A stretch of DNA of 64,000 nucleotides from Bugula neritina (taxonomy: Eukaryota; Bryozoa; Gymnolaemata; Cheilostomatida; Bugulidae), in NCBI GenBank assembly GCA_964035545.1, contig OZ037770.1:13358142-13422141 (forward strand). The letters run 5' to 3'. Positions within the stretch are counted from its first letter, which is position 1; the number at the start of each line of letters is the position of its first letter. Under the pieces are notes generated by a model that did not search any database, was not told the origin of the DNA, and saw nothing but the letters and a program-made list of their open reading frames with translations. Shown here one piece after another: positions 15,201-27,200 of the stretch. The position numbers and the translations under genes were made by a program.

Positions 15201-18200
15201 ACCAGTGTGCACATGCTCACGGCTAAGGTCAAGGAGCTGCAGAAGAAGAACAGGAAGTACCAGAAGTCGCACAGTTCAAGGTCGACGAGGTCTAGCAGTA
15301 GTGGTGGCGGTTCCGTCTACAGAGAGGAGATTGACCATCTGAAGAGAGAGCTGGACGTGACGAGACACGAAGGTAACTCGATCTCTAAATCTGCCAGCCT
15401 AACCCTCTTTATCTCTCAGTCTAACCCTCTTTATCTCTCAGTCTAACCCTCTTTATCTCTCAGTCTAACCCTCTTGGTCTCTCAGTCTAACCCTCTTGGT
15501 CTCTCAGTCTAACCCTCTTGGTCTCTGAGTTTAACCCTTTTGATCTCTCAGTCTAACCCTCTTTATCTCTCAGTCTAACCCTCTTTATCTCTTGCTGCAT
15601 ATTTCTGCAAATATTATTAACTTTCACTTCTCCAAAGCTGCCAAATTATAACTAGCTGAAAGGTAGTCGTACTTCCAGTAGCTAATTGGAGGTTTGTAAA
15701 CTAGTGTAAACTAGTGTATGTTGTGTCACACTGAATGTCATATGTGATTGGCTGTATTGCAGCGTCTAAAGTGAGGTCAGAGTTGAACAGGCTGAGCGAT
15801 GAGTCAGCGGTTGTCACCAAACTGCTGTCGACGGAGGCGCTGGTGCGACAGCAGGCTGACGAGAAGAAGAGCCTGGAGGCGGAGCTAGAGTATTACAAGG
15901 GACTGTTGGCTGCCGCTGGACTACTTCCTTCCTCCCAATTCGCTCGCAGGGACTCGGCAGCGGAACGAAGCAAAAGGGTGTGTACTGAGATGTGTGGTGT
16001 GCTGTGATTGGCTACCTTTCTGCATCGTGTGTTCTGAATGGTTGTTCTGGTTGGCGGTCTGTCAGTTATCCCCAAGTTCCAGACATATTTTACCGCATGC
16101 TAAAATGGCTGTGTATGAATATGCTAACCTTGACCCCGAACTAAAGGTTTAGACTGTGTTCTTGTGAACTTGTAGATTAGTAGAATACCGAGACGCTCGT
16201 CGTCAGCTCCCCGTCCTGAGGTAACATTTCTCACACACCCTTAGAATGTGTTACGCTAACACTAACCATATTACCATGTGTTGCTGTACTTACTGTACTT
16301 ACTGCTTAGTTTATGTTGCTAGACTAGACTATCTGTGTGATGTAGTTTATTTACATTGTGCCATTATCATGTCAGGTTATTTATTACAGTGCTATATATT
16401 GTTGTAATATATGTTATACAATTTTACATTGGTATAATATCTGCTATGATTTTGTATATTGGTGTATTATTCCACATGGTGTATATATATACATTAAATG
16501 TCATATTAATACTTGAATTCTAGTCGAGTTCAGATATGGGAGCAGATGAAAGTCCTAGAGATGCCAACATTGAGGTGAGTGAGTTACGTACATAAACAGC
16601 AGTACACCCAGCTGACTCTAATCTATTACATAGACAGTCAGATGTAACCAGCTTTTTGGAGTTGTGTCCCCTACTATAGCATGTACATGTACACGTTCAA
16701 AGCTGATTTCTTATGTTTTTGTGTTGGGAAGTCTTTTGGTGCTTTACTGTTCACTATGGCACCATAGTGAACAGTTTCTATGCAGACTCAGCACATAGAT
16801 TGTCCATCTCATCAAGTAGCAGTGGAGTTGTTAACTATTACTAGTACACTACTACTAGCAGAATAGTGTCTTGTAGTGCAATATTTTACAACATGTTTAT
16901 ACCTGCAGGACCGAGTACGTGGTATGATGTTTAGGCAGCAGAAACTTAAACCTGAGATTGTCAAAGACACTGTAAGTTGTGTATCGTAGTTACTCTATTT
17001 ATTCACTAATTATTCATATGTCATAGTAGAACCATTTTGCAGTTAGTGTAGCTCTAAACTGTTTCAAATCTAGCTTGGCAAGATTTATAACAGAGATAAA
17101 TAAATTTGAATTGTTATATAATGTTACTTACTACTAATATCAGCTATAATATGATACCCTCTGTAAATACTCATATTGAACATCCTAGTAGGATTTTAAT
17201 GTCGCGCTTAAAATATCGTCTGCATAACATGTCGTATGTGTAGATGCAGAAGTTGGGGAGCAATATACCCGCTATTAGCCAATCAGCTCCCTCCACTCAT
17301 TCACGCATTCCTACTGTCAGCCAATCAGCTGCAGCCACCTCAATGGCAGAGAGGCAGGCCGGAACCAATGAGATGGTGGAAGAAGATTATATTGAAGAAG
17401 TGAGGGAGTATGGAAGGTGAGTAGCCTTAGTACTTCCTTTAGCTTCTTATGGCGTTTACAGGACCCCCTCCTTATTGTGGTAACGTTTGTTGACTGGTGA
17501 ATCAAGTATTGATATTAAGGGTGACTTATTCAAGTTTTAACTTTTTTCAAAACTTGGTAGATGAGAGTATGTGGGGTAGTTTAAAGAGCTAGGAGAGTAG
17601 GTGGGAGGTAGTTTAAAGAGCTAGGAGAGTAGGTGGGAGGTAGTTTAAAGAGCTAGGAGAGTAGGTGGGAGGTAGTTTAAAGAGCTAGGAGAGTATGTGG
17701 GAGGTAGTTTAAAGAGCTAGGAGAGTAGGTGGGAGGTAGTTTAAAGAGCTAGGAGAGTAGGTGGGAGGTAGTTTAAAGAGCTAGGAGAGTTGGTGGGAGG
17801 TAGTTTAAAGAGCTAGGAGAGTAGGTGGGAGGTAGTTTAAAGAGCTAGGAGAGTAGGTGGGAGGTAGTTTAAAGAGCTAGGAGAGTAGGCGGTACTGCTA
17901 TCTGCATATGGGAATCTACAACAGCGCTTCTACGGTAGATGTGTTTATTTCCAGACCAGCTGATCTGAGGAAGAAGATTGTTGAGCTGGCTGGTGAGTTG
18001 GAAGATACTCAGGATAGACTGAACCAGTCAGTGGAGTACAACCAGCAGCTGGAGCATACGTGAGTCTCTAGTTGTTGTCAACGGTGGTGGTCATGGTGGT
18101 TTCGGTGGTGGTGGTGGTGTATTAGTTGAGAGGATATATTTAGCTAGCTGATTGAATGTAGTACAATAGTTGTTTATTCTATAATTGTATGCTATAATAT

Positions 18201-21200
18201 GTTATAATATAACAGGATATATAATACAATATGATATATAATGCTATACAGATACGAGACTAAACTGGAAGAGAAAGACGAATACATCGAGGAGTTGGAG
18301 GAGAAGATCAGGCAACTGGAGGCTCAGCTCAGAGGTCTGTGAATCCTGGCAGCAAATTCATCTCACTCTACGCTGCCTTTAGGGAATGTCTTCTTTGGAC
18401 AACCTACTAACCTATCTACTGCTTTCTGTTGCAGGGTTCTACACAGACAGAAGTGGTTCCATCACCCTGGAACTGGTGGGCAGCCGCCCACCTTCCTCTC
18501 TGCATTCTGTCCCAGTAGAGAGGACCAGTTCCAGAGTTGTCACTCTCAATGACAGCGGCCCCCACGATAGGTGAGTGTTTAGTGGCCAACTGTGGCCAAT
18601 AGCAGTGAGCTAAATGGTATCTGCGTATGTATTGGCTAGCTGCAGCCAATAAGAGTGGACTGAATGTGTATGTGTGTAGCGAATGACAGAGCGCTGGGTT
18701 TGTTGTTGTTGTTTTCAATTTATTGCTTCTAATAGTAAATGTAGAAAAAAATCTTGAGCTAAGCTAAGGAAAAAAAGGAGTACAAAAAGAAGAAGCAAAA
18801 GGGTACTGTCCGATGGCTTGAAGCTGAATGGTATCTGTGTGTTAATTGTAAATAATGAGTGACGTATGCAAGTACAAGTATTCCTGTTGTAATTTGCTCT
18901 CTCCTTACTAGGTCAACCAGTGGTGTAGCTGTTGATAGAAGTACCCTCACGTTCTCTGGATCCACTCACCGTCCAGGGTCCGTCTCACCACTGGAGAATG
19001 TTCCCAGGACCTCTCTGAACAAGAGTACTGAGTCCGGAATTAGCCAGGGGGCATCCGCTCCTTCTACGTCCCGCAGTCACCCCGCCCCTCAACCCTCTGC
19101 ACACGATGACTCTGTCACTCAGTCTAATGCTGATCTCCACCTTTCAGCTGGTAGATTTTTTCTCTTCTGTCATCTCTCTATCAACCACTGTAATATTTCT
19201 ACGCAATCCAATTGTTCTTTATTGGAAATAACATAGTGTTCCCTGACTTTGAGATTTTTAAAACTTGAAGACTAGTCTTTTACCTCTCAGCTGGCAGCTT
19301 TGATGTTTCATCTGTTTTGGCATCTCTGTAATGTAATGGTCTTTCAATAAAATGTTAGTCGTCTATGAAACTTGCCAACTCTGTGATTTTAATAACTCCA
19401 AGACCACTTTTTAGCTGTCTGTGTAAAGCAGAGCGTTTGCCATTTATAGAGGCAACGTTGCGTCACGTTTCACCATTTCACTGTCTTTGTAGAAATATCT
19501 CCAGTGGTTGCCGGTCAGCAGCTGGCAGCTAAAGTTCTTAGCCCTCTGCACGAGGTGAGCCCCACCTTTAGCCGTGAATCTCTGGCCTCAGATCGCTACC
19601 AGAGGGATAGCGGGCTAGAGACGTCCCAACCCAGTAAGAGAGACAAGGGAGACGATGAGACCCGATCAGTAACTAGTCTACTGGATACTCTCGGTGAGTC
19701 TAGCAGACGTACAGTGCAGATGTACAGTGCAGGCGTACAGTGCAGACGTACAGTGCAGACGTACAGTGCAGGCGTACAGTGCAGACGTACAGTGCAGACG
19801 TACAGTGCAGGCGTACAGTGCAGATGTACAGTGCAGGCGTGTAGTGCAGACGTGTAGTGCAGATGTACAGTGCAGGCGTGTAGTGCAGATGTACAGTGCA
19901 GACGTCTCCTGTCTACGTGTTTTATAAAGTATGCCTTTGCAAAATGCTTTTTATGTCATAAAGGTGACCAGGTGTTTTGAGGTAAATAAGACATGAATTT
20001 GATATTTTGTACTTTTTATTGTTATTTTGTTCCGCTGAAGCACATTGGTCTTTTGTTAAACACCTGAATATTGTAATTGATTTTAAAAACTGCTCACATT
20101 ATGCCATTAAATTGTTTGCCGGTAAAATTATTAGCCTAACTCTCTGTCGCTAATGTGAGCGGGCATTATACTATTCCCCCACATCTTCAATTGCAGTAAG
20201 GCCACTTGGTTAAATGTTTACTAATATATAGCTTTCTTGTAGACGGTACAACGGAGAGGATGAGGAAAAGCAACTCCCTGCGTTACAACGAGCCGCCGAG
20301 TCTGGGCGGTTCACTCTTGCCGGCTGAAGCTTTGCGCACCCAGGAGAACCTGCTCAACGTGTCGTCAGAGAACATCCACAAAATGGCTGCAGAGCCACAC
20401 GTCAAACGAGCGTTTGCCTCCGATATAGCCGCTTCTCCGGAGAAGGGACGCGTGCACAGCCCGACTGTCTCACCGCAGAGCCAAGTATTGATCAGTCCTG
20501 TCAAGAACTCGGGCAAAGAGTTAGTATTTGCTGAGATTGTGGGCAGTTTGTTTTATACTATAGTTTTACAGCGCAGTTTAATCTGTTGTTTCTGTAGTCT
20601 AGTGTTGTGACTTTAAAAACTGCCTGCCTAGGTTGTATATCACCATGCTTAACGTAGACCTTTCTCAACTGTAACTTATTGTTATATTACTTTTCAATTT
20701 TGTGTTTTATTGTATAGCTTATCCTGGGTGTGTTTGTATTTAATGTATTGAGTTGCAGTCGGTCCACGGAGAGGTACGAGAAGCAGACGTCCCCCAACCG
20801 TCAGCTGTTGGAGAGAGCTCAGGCTACCAGCTGGGAACAGGCGGCCGATCAAGCGTTCCCTAGCCAGTCGGGCAAACCAGCTGATGCTGAGCATAGAGGG
20901 GTGCGGGGGTCTGCCGTACGCCCGTCCTCTACCAGTCTGGTGGACGTGGATACTCTGTCTAACGAAGGCGTGCTGTACGAGAGACCTCTGTCGTCAGCGT
21001 CGGCCAGCATGCAGACGGACACTGATGACATGGTGGAGCTGAGTAAGAAGTTGGTTATGGCGCTGAGCAGGGAGGACTCCCTGAAGGAGCAGAGGAGACA
21101 CCTGGGTGAGTTGTCTTATCTCGTGTCTCTATGTCGTATTATCTCTATTTCGTGTCTAAATCTTCTATTCTATGACTCTTGAAAGGTTTTTGAGAGTATT

Positions 21201-24200
21201 TTCAACTACTGATTGCTGTTGATTTCTGTAATTACTAGCTACTTAATTCACCTGAGTTAAATTATAGCTGTTCTGGTTTTATTCTCCATATTGGATAATT
21301 CATTCGTGAGTATTAGCAAGCAAGTAAGTAAGTAAGTAGGTAAGTCTTGTATAATTCATACTGCAGTTATAGCTTTGCCTTAGTTTATTCCATGTATCTA
21401 CAGGTGATTTGCATCGGCAGTATGAAGAGGCCCTCAAAGCGTCACAAGAAGAAAATGAAGAAATTAGGTTAGGAAATATTATTAACGCCCATGTCTTTAC
21501 TGTTTGATTTATGAATCACAGATTATATGTACAGATGTCTGTATTGCGTATTGTGTAGACATCTGTATCGCGTATTGTGTGTTTCATGCTGAAGGTCAAG
21601 GTTATCCGAAGCAGACGCCGACCTTGACAATCAAATACAGAAGAGACTGGAAACTGCCGAGATAGCCAACACCTTGCAAAGACAGGTAAAATATTCATAT
21701 TTCCCGTTAGTCACATGATCACCAGAGATTTAATTGGCAGCACTTTTCTACCTCCTGTCAAGAGAGTTTAGGTTTGCCGAATATATTTTCCTAATGTCAG
21801 GTTCTTTGTCGTGGTCTCTCAACAGCTCATAGGTTGGACAACTTTAAACTCTAGATAGTTGTTTGTTGTTTCTAGGCAACACTCAGCAGGCTGTATGTTA
21901 TGTTATAGTTTGGTGATACGCTGGACTTCCCCGAGTACACCGTAAGACATACATTGCTAGTGAATGCTGTGATTGCATTGTGTAGTCTAATGTTCCAACT
22001 TCCAACTTCTTTGGGCTGTAATATCACACGTGTGTGTTACTAATGAGTTCCTAGTGCTACCCTGTGTCATGTGTTATAGGTGTCAACGTGATAGCAGGTG
22101 TCATGTCATGACATGTGATAACAGGTTTCATGTAATATGATACAAGTGTCATGTCATGTGATTCAAGTGTCCTGTGCTTGCAAGTGTGTGTCTTTAGATA
22201 ATACTTAACTAGCACAAAGAATATTTCTGTGTTTTGGCTAGCCCTACACAGCTTCTAATCGTGTTTTTAGTTGGCGAAGAAAGATGCCGAGTTGAAGCAG
22301 TCGAATCAAACTGTATCCAAGCTCAAAGAGAGGCTCTCAAGATCCAAGGTATGCCGTGTCTACCTGTCCTGTGAATACGTCATGTTTGTTTTCACCCATT
22401 CATTGGTATCCTGTTTATTGGTGGTTGTACAGCTGGAGGTCTGCGACCAGACGCATTGTTTTTAGTCATTCGAAAGTGTTTTCACTTGAACCAACTTAGT
22501 AGTACGCAACATGACATCATGACATGACGTCACGTCCTGAGGTGTTTTATTGTAGAGTGATTTGAGTGCATCTCAGGATGAGCTCAGCTCCACCAGGCAG
22601 GAGCTCAATTCAGCCAATCAGAACCTCATAGACTCTAGTAAGAAGTTTAAGGAAACTGCCAAACAGCTCAGGTGAGTAACTGTAGTAGTGCTGGTAGCAG
22701 TATAATAAGAGTAATCGTAGTGGTAGTAGCAGTAGTAGCAGCAGCAGTAGCAGTGGTAGTACACAATCTGTTTGTTGTAGGGAAGTGAAAGATCATCTTC
22801 ACAAAGTTCAGGAAGAACACAGAAAGTCTCTTTCAGAGCTGCAGCAGACCACCAGCAGGTAGGAGACCATCAGATACGCTATATTCATAGTCTAGTGTAG
22901 TTTCTACTACTCCATTCTCTTCTGATCTATCAACATTCCCATTGGCTGCCCTTGGCGCACTGTAGCTGTGTTCCTCTGTGTTTAGTTTGAAAGAGAAAGA
23001 TAGGCAGACTGAGATGGCGCAGGCTGAAGTCTCCTCCATAAGGAAATCGTTTAGTAAGGCAGAGGATGAACTACGAGCTTCCCAGACTGAGCTGAGAATT
23101 GCTAAAGAAGAGTTGACTAGGAAGACAGACTGGTGAGAATTTACCTGCAGAGGTGGATGGGGGGGGGGGCAAATCTTCCATGTCGAGATCAGACTTTGTT
23201 TAGCTTGGCTGTGAGGGTTTTGCTGTCTGGTCGTATCTTCTCTAGAGATTTAGCAGTATCTGTAGACTTTGTTTACTCGAGCAAGCTAGAAATTTTATTT
23301 TCACTTTTTCCTTCAATATGAAAATGTTGATACATTTTCCCCATCAAGTACACATATTTCATTACACATCATTTTCCACCTCTAAGTTTAATGTTTCCAG
23401 CCAAGTAGAACTGACAAAGAGACTGAGCCAGTTGGAATCTGAGCGTGGAGCTGTACTGAGACGTCATGAAACCATCCCCTTCCCCGCCCAGGAACTTCAG
23501 GCCCCACCTGTTGTTTCAGCGGACTATGACGACAGGTTGCAGGACACGCCTGAAGGATCAGTAAGAGACAGGTAAGTCTACCTGGGAGCTTACCAAGTCT
23601 TTCAGGTCACTGGAAGATGTGCTTCATTAGCAAGAAGTAGGTCAATCACGTCGATAAATCAAGAAATGAGCGAAGATCCCTACTTCATTTATTCTAACTT
23701 ACTGCGTAACGTTTTACTTCATCAGTATCTGATTATCCTGCTTTGTTCCGGTAAGTTTCTAATAGACGTGTGTGTGTTGACTAGGGCTTCTTCTCTGAGA
23801 CGTCCCAGTAGCATCGCAGCTCTGCAAGAGGAACTTGGCTCTATTCTGGACGCCAGTCAGCATATCAAATCAAATATTGCTTCTGCGCTGGAACAATCTA
23901 GACTACAGGACACTTTGATGGCAGGTAAAGTCAGTGCTTTTGTGTATCAAATGTCACTTCACTGGCAGGCAATTTCCAAGCTAGATACTCATGTGGTTTT
24001 TAAAAAGATGTACTGTAAATGATTGCAGTTTTTGCTAACATAAAGTTTAAATTTCAATAATTTTCTGTTCGTCACAAGTTCACCACCTAATATGATATCC
24101 ATCACAAACTGCTTACTTGCACCTTTTTAAAAAACAACTAACAATCACCTGTTCTGTCACCTCACAGTCACTTAGCAATCACCTGTCACCACAGTCACTT

Positions 24201-27200
24201 AGCAATCACCTGTCACCTCAGTCACTTAGCAAACACCTGTCACCCCAGTCACTTAGCAACCACCTGTCACCTCAGTCACTAAGCAACCACCTGTCCTGTC
24301 ACCTCACAGTTACTTAGCAATCGCCTGTTCTGTCACTTCATAACTACCTGTTTGCATTTAAAGATGGTGACAATGCTAACGCCGGTCTCGGCTTGCGTGC
24401 AGAGTGTGAGCTAATAGAGTTGTTGAAGTTGAACATAACCCGGGTGGAAAAACTCAACGAGAGAATCAACGAGCTTCTTCTGCTGGAGCAGGAGTTGCTT
24501 GCTCCTGGTCGGTTTGCCGTGTCCCACCAAGCCGGTAATTCAGTAGCTGTGTATAATACATTGTGGTAGGCATAGACTGGCTTGTTGATCACACTAATAA
24601 GATGTAGCTTGTGTAGCGTGTGAATAATTCCTTTAAAGTGGTTGTAAATGTAAATGTGCCAAACTATTCTATGGTTTGCTTAGCCTCAGCTCTACTTTAT
24701 AGGCGTCCCGATTCAGCCAGTACATTCTCAGTCTTTACCATTGTCTGTCAAACACGAAGTATCTACACCATCTTTTCAAGGTTGGTCTTTTTTCTGTCTC
24801 TGGTCTGTATTCTGTAACTTTATGCTGTCTGCAAGGTGTTTAATGCTGTCATGCGGTATTGTAGCTCACCATTCCAAACAGCCAATCAGCTTCTCTGACC
24901 AGCTAAGCACGTCCGCCAACAATGCCACAGAAAGATCCCTCACCGACTATAATACAGCTGGACCAATGGCAAGAAATAGCTATATAGTGTCACATGATAT
25001 TTCTAATGGACAAGTGTCACAAGGCGCCCCTGAATTGGTCACTATCAACGGTGTCGAATACCAACAAGTGCCCTCATCTAGAGTACCACCTGCCAGTAGC
25101 ACTCAACTTCCTGTTACGAGCGGCTCTCTAATAGTGCCAGAATTTCAGAGTTTCCAACAAGCACCTGCCACTGGTTGTCAGCAATCACCTGCCACCACTG
25201 AGTTCTTTGGGTCACCAACAATACATCAGCAAGCACTTGCTGGACCTCATCAACCAACACTCTATGCTACAGGAAGCAGCCAACAGCTACCTTCTCCCGC
25301 CAATCAGCAAACGCGGTCTTACTTGTCCAACTCCAAGACTATACCAGAAACTAATAATCAGTGTAGTCCAGTAACTGCTGGCTCTCAGCCACACCCACCC
25401 TCAGCTGTTTCTCAACAAGCACCTGCCTCAACTAATCCGTATTGTCAGTCACTTGCTCTTGGTCACCAGCAGGCAAACACTGACACTTCTCAACAACCAC
25501 TTAATGGAAATTCTCAGCAATCGCCTGCCACTGGTTATCAACAAGCACCTGCCACTGGTTATCAGCAAGCACCCGCCTCTGGTTATCAGCAAGCACCCGC
25601 CTCTGGTTATCAGCAAGCACCTGCCACTGGTTATAAGCAAGCACCCGCCTCTGGTTATCAGCAAGCACCCGCCTCTGGTTATCAGCAAGCACCTGCCTCT
25701 GGTTATCAGCAAGCACATGCCACTAGTTATCAAAAGTCACCTGCCACTGATCACCAACAAACACCTGCCACTAGTTATCAAAAGTCACCTGCCACTGCAT
25801 ATCAACCATCACCTGTGACTGGTTATCAACAAGCACCTGCCGCTGGTTATCAAAAGTCACCTGTCACTGGTTATCATCAAGCACCTGTCACTGATTGTCA
25901 AAAGTCACCTGCCACTGGTAACCAGCAAACACCTGTGAGCGGACAGCAGTATTCCCCTGTTGTAGGTTATCAACAAGCACCTGTAAGTGGACATCAATAT
26001 TCATCCATTGTAGATTCTCAGCAGGCACCTGTTTCTGTCTATCAACAGACACCTGCTGCTTCTTTTCAGCAGACGCCTACATCAGGCTACCAACAAGCTG
26101 CAGTTGGCAAAAATATATTTCAGAATTCCTGTGCTGATGGCAAGGATTATTCTCAAGATGCTGGCGCTTGGTCCATGCCAGGTGTGTCAGGAAGAGGTGG
26201 TGAGACGGCCGCTGACGCAGGATACAGCGCAATGCTGCCGTACAAACAGGGTCAGCTGGGCAAGGTGACTCAGCCTCCCATCTACACGTCTACACCGGTG
26301 CTGGAGCAGGTGGCAGAGCCTCGGCGTCTGGCACCCACGCAGCAGGCCCATAGCCAATCAGGAGAGAGACAGCCAAGAGAGAGCCAATCAGGAGAGAAAC
26401 AACGTGGATTGAGCCAATCAGGAGAGAGACAGCATGGAGAGAACCAAACAGGAGATCCTGTATATGAAGTGTTAGTCACCTCTAACAGACAGCCTCGTAA
26501 ATCCTACATAGGCAGCGGTGAAGAGTTGACGTCACCAGAGTCGTCTGGCAGTAGACTCGCTGCCGGCGTGTCCCCCGACACTTCTCCTCCGTCTGCTTAC
26601 CTGACCAGACCGGCTGACTTGTACACCAGCACTCAGCCCTCCTTCCCTCACCTGCAAGGTACGTATCTCACCTGCAAGGTACGTATCTCACCTGCAAGGT
26701 ACGTACGGTATATTATCTCACCTGCAAGGTACGTATCTCACCTGCAAGGTACGTATCTCACTTGCAAGGTACGTATCTCACCTGCAAGGTACGTATCTCA
26801 CCTGCAAGGTACGTATCTCACCTGCAAGGTACCTATAGCATAATAGAGGCATGTCTTCCGGTCCCTTTTTTCATTTTCAACTATAAGATTTGAGTTCATT
26901 TGTCTGTGCATCTTTAATAGATGTAAGTTTCCTTCACCATATTGAGTTGTACGCCATCATGTCACCGTCTGGTAGTGTAGACAATACCATACTTCCTGTT
27001 CACAGAGCAGCGGCTGTCAAACCTGCCCCCACCCGAGGAGTTGCCCTCCACCCGAGGCCCCCTCTACGCCGTCAGTGACCTCATCAACTACGAACTGCTC
27101 AAGAAGCAGAACGAGGAGAGTCTCACAATACTCAGCGGACTGGAGGCCAGAATACAGGGCAGACTCGATAGGTTTACCGCCGCCTCGCCACTTGAGGTGA

